A stretch of 7,428 nucleotides of DNA from Vulcanimicrobiota bacterium (lineage in GTDB: Bacteria > Vulcanimicrobiota > Vulcanimicrobiia > Vulcanimicrobiales > Vulcanimicrobiaceae), in contig JAFAQW010000066.1 in assembly GCA_019245995.1 (NCBI GenBank), positions 1-7,428 on the forward strand. The letters are read 5' to 3'. The notes under the pieces are model-generated. The model made no database searches. It saw nothing but the letters and a program-made list of their open reading frames with translations, and was not told the origin of the DNA. Positions 1 to 5,620 of this stretch are shown here, in pieces. A program made the position numbers and the translations under genes. Within the stretch, counting starts at the first letter, position 1. Every line of letters begins with the position of its first letter.

Positions 1-23
1 CCTACACGACGCTCTTCCGATCT
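1..23 (+). other. Illumina TruSeq read-1 adapter remnant (not genomic)
   Basis: The first 23 bases match the 3' end of the standard Illumina TruSeq universal/read-1 adapter, including its hallmark GCTCTTCCGATCT ending at base 23. The terminal T is the ligation overhang base, so genomic sequence starts at base 24. This is assembly contamination at a contig end, not biology. It matters because base 23 supplies the third base of the apparent truA stop codon. The match rests on memory of the adapter sequence, which is highly distinctive. Confidence 0.97.
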
Positions 24-748
24 TATCCTCCCGCGTAGCGCACCCCAGCGAGGCAGAGGCCCCGCGCGGGCGCCGTCGTGCCCGCCGCCGCCCGGTTCTT
101 CGCCGCCAGCACCGCTGCGACTCCTCGGGCATCTCGCCGCTCGGCGCCGCACTCGACGAGCGTTCCGACGATCGTGCGTACCATGTGGTGCAGGAAACCA
201 TCCGCCGATATTTCGATCGCGATCAGCCCACCGTGGGGCTGGATGGTCACCGCACGCACGACTCGCACGCTCCCGGCGGCGTCGCCGGCCGCCGCAAACG
301 AACGAAAATCGTGCTCGCCGACCAGCGGCGCGGCGGCCGCGCGCATCGCCTCGACGTCGAGCGGCCGAGCGACGTGATGCGCGTAGCGCGCGGCGAGCGC
401 GCTACGCTGCGGCGCGTTGTAGACGACGTAGACGTACGTCCGCTCCAGCGCGGAAAAACGCGCCGAAAACTCGTCGTCCTCGATCACGGCGTCGCGCACG
501 GAACAGTCTGCGGGCAACACCGCGTTGGCTGCGATGGCGAGCCTTGCGAACGGAAAGTCGGCGTGCGTCGTAAACGAGATTACCTGGCCGCTCGCATGCA
601 CGCCGCCGTCGGTGCGGCCGGCGGCCGTCACCGTAATGGGTTCGCGCAGCAGGTCCGTGAGCGCACCTTCGAGCACGCCTCCGACCGTCCGAACCGCGGG
701 TTGCCGTTGAAATCCCGCAAAATCGGTGCCGTCGTACTCGACGGCCAA
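23..748 (-). CDS. truA: tRNA pseudouridine(38-40) synthase TruA; start uncertain, stop partly adapter
   Basis: TruA isomerises uridines 38, 39 and 40 of the tRNA anticodon arm to pseudouridine in the cytoplasm. The family pattern is clear. The opening EYDGTDFAGFQRQ strand is followed by AAGRTDGGVHA, with the catalytic aspartate at residue 47 of this frame, then by DGFLHHMVRTIVGT and a C-terminus of the usual APARGLCLAGVRY type. Length is 241 residues from the TTG at 748, slightly short. The in-frame codons just upstream encode FIKLR, which continues the first beta strand expected in TruA, but no ATG, GTG or TTG lies there, so the real start may be non-canonical. The gene begins 16 bases after the lysS stop and is probably the last of a greA-lysS-truA unit. 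The TAA stop borrows one base from the adapter, so the true end is uncertain by at least one codon. The family call is firm. Confidence 0.93.
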   Translation of the reverse strand: MAVEYDGTDFAGFQRQPAVRTVGGVLEGALTDLLREPITVTAAGRTDGGVHASGQVISFTTHADFPFARLAIAANAVLPADCSVRDAVIEDDEFSARFSALERTYVYVVYNAPQRSALAARYAHHVARPLDVEAMRAAAAPLVGEHDFRSFAAAGDAAGSVRVVRAVTIQPHGGLIAIEISADGFLHHMVRTIVGTLVECGAERRDARGVAAVLAAKNRAAAGTTAPARGLCLAGVRYAGG

Positions 749-764
749 ACGCAGCTTGATGAAG

Positions 765-2261
765 TTATCCGTGCTGCCGCTGCATCGGGAAGAGCAGCAC
801 GTCGCGGACGGAACGCTGGTTCGTCAACAGCATGATGAGCCGGTCCACGCCGATGCCGATGCCGGCCGTCGGCGGCATGCCGTACTCGAGCGCGCGCACG
901 AAGTCCCAATCCGGCTCGGGGACCTCCTCGTCTCCCGCGGCGCGGTCCGCCATCTGCGCTTCGAAACGCGCGCGCTGATCGTCGGGATCGTTCAGCTCGG
1001 TAAACGCGTTCGAGATCTCCATGTGCGCGCAAAACAACTCGTACCGGTCCACGATATCCGGATCGTCCGGGCGGCGCTTCGCAAACGGCGAGATCAACGC
1101 GGGATATCCCGTCACGAACGTCGGCGCCGCGAGGTGAGGCTCGACGACTCGCTCGAAGATTTTGTCGAGCGCGTGACCGTGCGTCGGCGATCGCGGCAGG
1201 CTGAGGTCGCCGAGAACCGCTTCGGCCTGCGCGCGATCCAGCAGGCGCGAGCGCGTGTATTTGCCGTCGCTATACTGCGCGAGCGCGTCGAAATAGTCGA
1301 CGCGCGCAAAGGGCGGCGCGAACGAAATCGTTGCGTCGCCGTGCGGCAGATCCACGGCGCCCCCTGTTGCAAAGTCCACTAGATGCGCCACGAGCGCTTC
1401 GTTGAAGTCGAGCATGTCCCAGACGTCCCAGTACGCGGCATAGAGCTCGAGCATGGTGAACTCCGGGTTGTGCGTCGTGTCGATGCCTTCGTTGCGGAAG
1501 ATCCGTCCAATTTCGTAGACGCGTTCCATGCCCGCGACGATCAATCGCTTTAAATTCAGCTCGGTGGCGATGCGGAGTTGCAGCTGCCGGTCGAGTGCGT
1601 TGCAATGGGTCACGAAGGGCCGCGCCGCGGCGCCCCCCGCCACGTGGAGCAGCGTCGGAGTCTCCGCCTCGTAGAAACCACGCGCGTCGATGAAGCGGCG
1701 CATCTCGGCGATCAGCCGGCTGCGCAGCATCAGCGCGTCGCGCGCCTCGGGGTTCACGATGAAATCGACGTATCGCTGCCGATAGCGCTTCTCGACGGCC
1801 TGCAGGCCGTGCCACTTGTCCGGCAGCGGACGCAAGGCTTTTGCGATCGGGGCGAACCCCGTTACGTGCAACGTGAGCTCGCCGAGTTTCGAGCGGAACA
1901 TGTAACCGCGCACCGCCACGAGGTCGCCGCGATCAAGATCGTGCCAGTCGGCAAACTGTGCGTCGCCGAGCTCTTCCCGGCGAACGTACACCTGAATGCG
2001 TCCGGTGCGGTCGCCGACGTCGGCGAAGATCGTTTTGCCCATCGTCCGCTTTCCCAGAACGCGCCCTGCCAGATTCCAAGCCTCCGACTCCGCGTGCTGC
2101 CCGGGCTCCAGAAAGGCGTAGCGTTCGAGCAACTCCGCCGCGCTGGCGTCGACGTCGCACCGGCGCTGCGCGAACGGGTCCCTGCCCCGCGAACGCAACG
2201 CGGCCAGATTCTCTCTTCTGGCCGCGATGAGGGCTGCCTCACTCTTGCCGGGTTCGTCCAA
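765..2261 (-). CDS. lysS: Lysyl-tRNA synthetase, class II
   Basis: This enzyme charges tRNA(Lys) with lysine using ATP, in the cytoplasm. At 498 residues it has the usual LysS length. The N-terminal helix (about 8-25, ARRENLAALRSRGRDPF) leads into an anticodon-binding OB fold at about 62-139. The class II catalytic core follows, with VAGGAAARPFVTHCNALD (207-224), motif 2 GRIFRNEGIDTTHNPEFTMLE (252-272) and motif 3 GIGIGVDRLIMLLTN (467-481). EISNAFTELNDP (415-426) is the typical LysS segment. The start is TTG, 11 bases after the greA stop. The bases before it have no well-spaced Shine-Dalgarno, so translation may be coupled to greA. TTG is chosen because the encoded N-terminus aligns with the expected LysS opening. 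It ends with TAA 16 bases before truA. No missing motif or frameshift is seen. Confidence 0.97.
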   Translation of the reverse strand: MDEPGKSEAALIAARRENLAALRSRGRDPFAQRRCDVDASAAELLERYAFLEPGQHAESEAWNLAGRVLGKRTMGKTIFADVGDRTGRIQVYVRREELGDAQFADWHDLDRGDLVAVRGYMFRSKLGELTLHVTGFAPIAKALRPLPDKWHGLQAVEKRYRQRYVDFIVNPEARDALMLRSRLIAEMRRFIDARGFYEAETPTLLHVAGGAAARPFVTHCNALDRQLQLRIATELNLKRLIVAGMERVYEIGRIFRNEGIDTTHNPEFTMLELYAAYWDVWDMLDFNEALVAHLVDFATGGAVDLPHGDATISFAPPFARVDYFDALAQYSDGKYTRSRLLDRAQAEAVLGDLSLPRSPTHGHALDKIFERVVEPHLAAPTFVTGYPALISPFAKRRPDDPDIVDRYELFCAHMEISNAFTELNDPDDQRARFEAQMADRAAGDEEVPEPDWDFVRALEYGMPPTAGIGIGVDRLIMLLTNQRSVRDVLLFPMQRQHG

Positions 2262-2272
2262 TCCGCCGCTCG

Positions 2273-2782
2273 TTATGAAGCCTTTCGTGCCGCCTTCTTC
2301 GGTGTGCTGCTCTTGATCGACTCGATCTTGTACTTGGCCAAACCGCGCGGTGTCGTCACGTCCACCGTCACGCCCTTCTTGTGGCCCATCAGCGCGCTGC
2401 CGAGCGGCGATTCGTTGGAGATGCGGCGGTTCGACGGGTCGGCTTCGGCGGAGCCCACGATCGCGAACTCGTAGATGTCGTTGTTCTTGACGTCACGAAC
2501 TTTGACCAGCGCGCCGAGATGCACTTCGTCGGCGGCATACTCCGACTCGTCGATGAGGCGCGCGTTGCGAATCATGGCCTCCAGCTTGAGGATCCGCCCT
2601 TCGATGAAGGCTTGCTCTTGCTTGGCATCCTCGTATTCAGCGTTTTCGCTGAGATCGCCGTACTCTTTGGCTTGGCGAATGCGATCGTTGACCTCGCGAC
2701 GGTGGACGCTCTTGAGCTCGTCGAGCTCCCGTTCCAACTTCGTGAGGCCCTCGGCCGTCAGGACGATTTCTTTTTCGTTCAA
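2273..2782 (-). CDS. greA: Transcription elongation factor GreA
   Basis: GreA enters the secondary channel of RNA polymerase and stimulates cleavage of backtracked RNA, rescuing stalled complexes. The N-terminal coiled coil spans about 8-75, with the tip motif YGDLSENAEY (41-50) carrying the acidic pair D43 and E46 that corresponds to the catalytic tip residues of E. coli GreA. The C-terminal FKBP-like domain is recognised by SNESPLGSALMGHKKG (122-137) and a final beta strand near 147-157. At 169 residues it is about ten longer than E. coli GreA because of a lysine-rich tail (KSSTPKKAARKAS). The start is TTG; an in-frame TAG lies immediately before it, so no longer protein is possible, and GAGG is 8 bases upstream. 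It is followed by lysS after 11 bases. Confidence 0.96.
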   Translation of the reverse strand: MNEKEIVLTAEGLTKLERELDELKSVHRREVNDRIRQAKEYGDLSENAEYEDAKQEQAFIEGRILKLEAMIRNARLIDESEYAADEVHLGALVKVRDVKNNDIYEFAIVGSAEADPSNRRISNESPLGSALMGHKKGVTVDVTTPRGLAKYKIESIKSSTPKKAARKAS

Positions 2783-2788
2783 CTACAG

Positions 2789-2795
2789 ATCCTCA
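2789..2795 (-). promoter_or_regulatory. Ribosome binding site of greA
   Basis: On the minus strand this reads TGAGGAT, with the GAGG core 8 bases before the TTG at 2782. The in-frame TAG directly before that TTG excludes any earlier start, so this site and the TTG together fix the greA N-terminus. Confidence 0.6.
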
Positions 2796-2811
2796 TCGGG
2801 GCTCCATGTAA

Positions 2812-2841
2812 AGCCGGCCCCGCCTTTTCGTAGCGCCGGCT
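2812..2841 (-). other. Small inverted repeat in the greA leader
   Basis: A perfect 7-bp inverted repeat, AGCCGGC (2812-2818) with GCCGGCT (2835-2841), encloses a 16-base loop about 30 bases upstream of the greA start. On the minus strand it is followed only by TTTA, with no T run, so it is a poor intrinsic terminator. It could be a leader hairpin or chance in GC-rich sequence. Confidence 0.25.
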
Positions 2842-2919
2842 CAACGCTGGCGCGGGTTGTTCTGAACGCTCCGGTCCAACGCCTCCCCGGCATTAGCGGC
2901 GCGGGCGCGTCCGCAACCC

Positions 2920-2946
2920 AATATACCCATCGCGCTGCTTCGTAAA
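2920..2946 (-). promoter_or_regulatory. Possible promoter for greA-lysS-truA
   Basis: The 175-base gap 2783-2957 is the largest spacer in the window. On the minus strand it holds TATATT (2925 to 2920), a good -10 match in otherwise GC-rich sequence, with TTTACG (2946 to 2941) as a weak -35 at a short 15-base spacing. This would start transcription near 2913 and leave a leader of about 130 bases before greA. It is a consensus match by eye only; nothing else in the gap is recognisable apart from the small inverted repeat. Confidence 0.3.
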
Positions 2947-2957
2947 GCGCACCGCCG

Positions 2958-3872
2958 CTACGCCGCGTGCGTCAGCCGCACGACGCGCGGCCGCAGGTGC
3001 AACTCACCTAGCAGACGGTCGTACTCACTGGCCTCTACGTCGCTCCAGCGCTTGCCCAACAGCGCGACCAACGCCGCTTCGAGCACGTTCGTTCCGAACG
3101 ACCGGCCCGCGATATCGGGCGTCGTCGTGATGAGCGTGTCGACCCCGCGAGCCCGGAGTTCTTCGATGTTCTGCGGCGTCACCGTATTGGTGAGCACGAT
3201 CTTGCCGTCGAGGCGCTCCGGCATGAACTGACGCATGAAGTGAAAGTCTCCGGCGACGATCTCCGCCTGCTCGTAGTACTGCGGATACTTTGGCTCCGGC
3301 GGTTTCTCTTGTTTCTTTCCAGTCGGATAAAAGAATTGAAACGGCAGCTTGCAGGCGTCGGGAAGATATTTTTCCGCCAGCTCTTCGAAGTGATGGAGAT
3401 CGCGAACGGGCATATCCTTGTCGAGCGCAAAGATGAAATCTCCAAACAGCACGTCGGCCCCGGCGTCGACCAACGCCTGCGCCATGCCGAATCGATCCAG
3501 CGCGCTCACCATCAAAACGCGCTTGCCGCGCAGTTCCATGCCGAGATCCTCTCGCATGAAGGCGACGGCCTTGCGCTCGAGCGTGTTCTTGAGGCCGCTG
3601 CCGTCTACCACCGGCGTCGTCTTGGCCGCCTCCAGCAGCCGCAGCCCGTCGCGCAACGCGTAGCGGTGACGGCCGGCGTACAGATACACGTCGATGCCGC
3701 CCAGCCCGATGGCGTCGGCCTTACCGTCGAGGTCGCGGACCATCGCGATCGCGGCATCGAGCTTGCCGTCGGTGCCAACGCGCGATATGTCGAACTCTTC
3801 GTTCAAGAATTGCGCGCGCGCGTGATGGTCGCGCCCGCTCGAGCCCAGCGAAACGGAAACGACCCGCTTCAC
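2958..3872 (-). CDS. Conserved protein of the 'quinate 5-dehydrogenase'-labelled family; function unknown
   Basis: This 304-residue soluble protein opens with KRVVSVSLGSSGRDHHA and carries GLGGIDVYLYAGRHRYALRD (56-75), TPVVDGSGLKNTLER (86-100), a central segment KRVLMVSALDRFGMAQALVDAGADVLFGD (117-145) and LTNTVTPQNIEELRARGVDTLITTTPDIAGRSFGTNVLEAALVALLG (227-273). Proteins with these blocks are often auto-annotated as quinate 5-dehydrogenase. I see no canonical GxGxxG/A nucleotide motif and no AroE-type NVTxPxK motif, so that label is not supported here. The central segment has a Rossmann-like beta-alpha-beta look with glycines missing. The start is GTG with AAGGGTGAG 3 bases away. It follows the acyl-ACP-reductase-like gene after 112 bases holding a large hairpin, and probably belongs to the same metabolic cassette. 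No signal peptide or membrane segment is visible. The gene is clearly real; its activity is not known to me. Confidence 0.8.
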   Translation of the reverse strand: MKRVVSVSLGSSGRDHHARAQFLNEEFDISRVGTDGKLDAAIAMVRDLDGKADAIGLGGIDVYLYAGRHRYALRDGLRLLEAAKTTPVVDGSGLKNTLERKAVAFMREDLGMELRGKRVLMVSALDRFGMAQALVDAGADVLFGDFIFALDKDMPVRDLHHFEELAEKYLPDACKLPFQFFYPTGKKQEKPPEPKYPQYYEQAEIVAGDFHFMRQFMPERLDGKIVLTNTVTPQNIEELRARGVDTLITTTPDIAGRSFGTNVLEAALVALLGKRWSDVEASEYDRLLGELHLRPRVVRLTHAA

Positions 3873-3875
3873 GCT

Positions 3876-3884
3876 CTCACCCTT
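3876..3884 (-). promoter_or_regulatory. Ribosome binding site of the gene starting at 3872
   Basis: The minus strand reads AAGGGTGAG, ending 3 bases before the GTG at 3872, with the AAGGG core 7 bases away. It supports the GTG start. Its first base is the end of the outer stem of hairpin element A, so folding of that hairpin could affect access to the site. Confidence 0.5.
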
Positions 3885-3966
3885 GCAAGTGCGACTCGGG
3901 GTATGCCGGCCTCGCTAATTCTCAGGTTAATCGCTCGGCCGGCATACCCACTCGTCGCAGCTTGCA
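3884..3966 (+). repeat. Hairpin element A (one of an inverted pair)
   Basis: This 83-base near-palindrome lies in the gap between two genes. The outer stem pairs 3884-3895 with 3954-3966 (12 bp with one bulged base, 3960). A small internal loop (3896-3898 against 3950-3953) separates it from a perfect 13-bp inner stem, 3899-3911 with 3937-3949 (GGGTATGCCGGCC). The 25-base loop 3912-3936 contains CTAATTCTCAGGTTAA. Element B has the same architecture with a nearly identical loop in the opposite orientation. No T run follows on either strand, so it is not an ordinary terminator. The strand given is arbitrary, defined by the loop sequence. It may be a REP/MITE-like mobile palindrome or a structured RNA; I do not recognise a named family. 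Confidence 0.85.
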
Positions 3967-3984
3967 TGTGATCAATCGCTCGGG

Positions 3985-5184
3985 TCATAACTGCCGCGGT
4001 TGACGAGCGGGCGTGTCGCCCGAACGGTTAACCTGAGAATTAGTGAGGGCGACATGCCCCGAGGCAACCACGGCACGCGCTGAGTCGCAGCGGCGGTGGT
4101 GGGCTGCGTCGCGAGTGGCGGCCAGTTTTTCCGGGGTGATCGCCGCGTCGAACGCGCGCATGTCCGCGAGCTCGAAGCCGCAGCGATGCGCCATCTCCGT
4201 GATCTCGACGACTTTTTCCAGCGCGATGCCGCGTCCCAGCGTGTACGGTTCGAGCCGCCCTTCGAGGGCGAGCACCATCGTTTCGCTCATGCAGGCCAAA
4301 GCGGTGCCGGGAGGCAGATTGAGGTCGAAGTCGCTGCCGGGCTCGCGCACGCGCTCGAAACGCGGAGTGCCGGGTACGCGCATGTTACCGCCTTCGACGA
4401 CCAATACGTCGGGACGGTGTTCCGCCACGCGGCGGCTGACGTCGTGCGGCAGCGAGAGCTCGCACACGACGGCGCCGGTTTGTAGGTGCTCCGGCTCGAT
4501 CACGTCCTGGGTCGAGCTCGTCGCGGTGAGGATGACTTGCGCCCGGCGCACCGCCGCATCGAGATCGGTGGTGTACTCGCTGCGGCACGGTAATCCCGGC
4601 GCCATGCGCTCGTGAAGCTTGCGCAAGCGCGTTTCGTTGCGCGCGACCAAGATCAGCTCGTTCACCTTCGGCGCGATCAGCGCGGCGCAGGCCGAGCCGA
4701 TCGAGCCCGTCGCGCCGATCACCGTCGCCGTCGACGTGGCGAGATCCACGTCCATCTCCGCCGCGCCGCGAAAGAGGCTCTCCACCCCGCTCGCGATCGT
4801 TAGCGAGTTTCCCGTCGTGACCGGAATGGGGGAGCGCGCGTTGATCGTTACGCCCGCGTCGCCGACGACGCCCGTAAACGCGCCGAGTCCCGCGACCTGC
4901 GCGCCCAGCTCGACCCCGATCTCGATCGCGCGCAGTACGCGCGCGTACACCTCTTCGCGTGGAAAATCCATCAACTGCTGCGGCAACAGCGGCGCGGCGA
5001 CGAACCACCCTTCGGTCTCCCGTCCGTCCGGCGTACGCACGCCCGTGACGTGCACCGCCGCATACGACGGCATCCATTCCATGATCTTGCGCAAAATCGG
5101 CTCGCCCTTGCCCTTGGCGCCCGGTTCGTAGCGGGCGATGTCCTCGAACGACAGCGGATGGATCACGAAGCAAAACTTGTTCAT
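3985..5184 (-). CDS. Acyl-ACP-reductase-like (AAR-family) NAD(P)H-dependent oxidoreductase
   Basis: Cyanobacterial AAR reduces acyl-ACP or acyl-CoA thioesters to fatty aldehydes through an acyl-cysteine intermediate. This 399-residue protein is collinear with my recollection of that family: VAGLGAFTGV (97-106) matches its ALGGFTSI block, TTGN (123-126) its TTGN, VIGATGSIGSA (155-165) its Rossmann VVGATGDIGSA, and ALACMSETMVLALEG (295-309) the segment holding its catalytic cysteine, here C298. LGRGIALEKV (316-325) and HRCGFELA (333-340) match the C-terminal end. Databases may label such proteins shikimate dehydrogenase because of the fold, but no AroE substrate motif is visible. Cyanobacterial AAR is about 341 residues. 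The extra ~50 C-terminal residues have no counterpart, and residues 370-398 are encoded by hairpin element B. The ATG overlaps the SRPBCC stop as ATGA, with GGAG 5 bases upstream, so translation is coupled. The real substrate is unknown. Confidence 0.82.
   Translation of the reverse strand: MNKFCFVIHPLSFEDIARYEPGAKGKGEPILRKIMEWMPSYAAVHVTGVRTPDGRETEGWFVAAPLLPQQLMDFPREEVYARVLRAIEIGVELGAQVAGLGAFTGVVGDAGVTINARSPIPVTTGNSLTIASGVESLFRGAAEMDVDLATSTATVIGATGSIGSACAALIAPKVNELILVARNETRLRKLHERMAPGLPCRSEYTTDLDAAVRRAQVILTATSSTQDVIEPEHLQTGAVVCELSLPHDVSRRVAEHRPDVLVVEGGNMRVPGTPRFERVREPGSDFDLNLPPGTALACMSETMVLALEGRLEPYTLGRGIALEKVVEITEMAHRCGFELADMRAFDAAITPEKLAATRDAAHHRRCDSARAVVASGHVALTNSQVNRSGDTPARQPRQL
3992..4075 (-). 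repeat. Hairpin element B (inverted partner of A, inside a reading frame)
   Basis: This 84-base near-palindrome matches element A in design. The outer stem pairs 3992-4002 with 4065-4075 (10 of 11 paired). The internal loop is 4003-4008 against 4060-4064. The 13-bp inner stem pairs 4009-4021 with 4047-4059 and has one G-T wobble. The 25-base loop is 4022-4046. Read on the minus strand the loop is 22/25 identical to that of A, and all three differences are transitions. The inner stem differs from A at three pairs where both bases changed and pairing was kept. It lies at the extreme 3' end of the AAR-like reading frame, 4 bases before its TGA. Confidence 0.85.
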
Positions 5185-5618
5185 CGCTGCTCCGCTTCAC
5201 GTTTGAGCGCCGCCAGCATCATCGCGCTATTCTCGCGAACCTTCTTCTCCAGCGTCGGGCCGATCAGCTCGGCCAGCGTCGGCACTCCGAAATCGTAGTC
5301 CACGCCCAGCACCACGTGGGTCACGCCGTCGCGATGCTCGAACGTCCACGCGCCTTCAAACTTGTCGAGATCGCCGTCGATCAACTTGTAGTCGATTCGC
5401 AACGCGGCATCATCGAACCGGTCTTCCTCGGTCCACTCGATCGGCGCCTCTTCTACCAGCGTCTTCCAGTGTGAGACAACGCCGTCGGCTTGGCGCCGGA
5501 GAACCGTCACGCTCTCGACGTCCGGCATGAACTGCGGAAAGCGTTCTTGGTCTTTCGCGAGCTCGTACACCGCCTGCGCCGGAGCGTCGACCTCAATTCT
5601 CGTTTCGACATACGGCAT
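5181..5618 (-). CDS. SRPBCC/START-like protein (COQ10/polyketide-cyclase type)
   Basis: This 145-residue single-domain protein has the pattern of the SRPBCC helix-grip fold. It opens VETRIEVDAPAQAVYELAKDQERFPQFMPDVESVTVL (4-40), the typical first strand, helix and YPxF-like turn. A strand-rich middle with WKTLVEEAPIEWTEEDRF (51-68) and KFEGAWTFEHRDGVTHVVLGVDYDFGVP (86-113) follows, then the long C-terminal helix LEKKVRENSAMMLAALKREAEQ (123-144). The fold forms a deep hydrophobic pocket; relatives bind lipids, quinones or polyketides, or act as cyclases. No signal peptide or membrane span is visible, so it is probably cytoplasmic. The ATG starts 2 bases after the aminotransferase stop, and its TGA overlaps the AAR-like ATG. 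It may therefore bind a hydrophobic intermediate of that pathway; this role is inferred from position only. Confidence 0.85.
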   Translation of the reverse strand: MPYVETRIEVDAPAQAVYELAKDQERFPQFMPDVESVTVLRRQADGVVSHWKTLVEEAPIEWTEEDRFDDAALRIDYKLIDGDLDKFEGAWTFEHRDGVTHVVLGVDYDFGVPTLAELIGPTLEKKVRENSAMMLAALKREAEQR

Positions 5619-5620
5619 CG

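Noticed and set aside
3884..3966. Rho-independent terminator after the reductase gene
   Set aside because: The stem is strong, but no T run follows on either strand and the loop is long and conserved, unlike a normal terminator.
3912..4046. Glycine or TPP riboswitch
   Set aside because: TCTCAGGT in the loops recalls the 3' part of glycine riboswitches and CTGAGAATTA recalls the TPP element. The required partner segments, such as a GGAGAG strand with its junction or the second TPP arm, are missing, and both lie in a simple hairpin loop.
3884..4075. Integron attC sites
   Set aside because: The size and imperfect palindrome resemble attC, but the GTT/AAC core triplets are in the loop rather than at the outer ends, and there is no integrase or cassette context.
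3985..5184. Shikimate dehydrogenase AroE
   Set aside because: The protein is far longer than AroE, lacks the NVTxPxK substrate motif, and matches AAR blocks and the AAR cysteine along its length.
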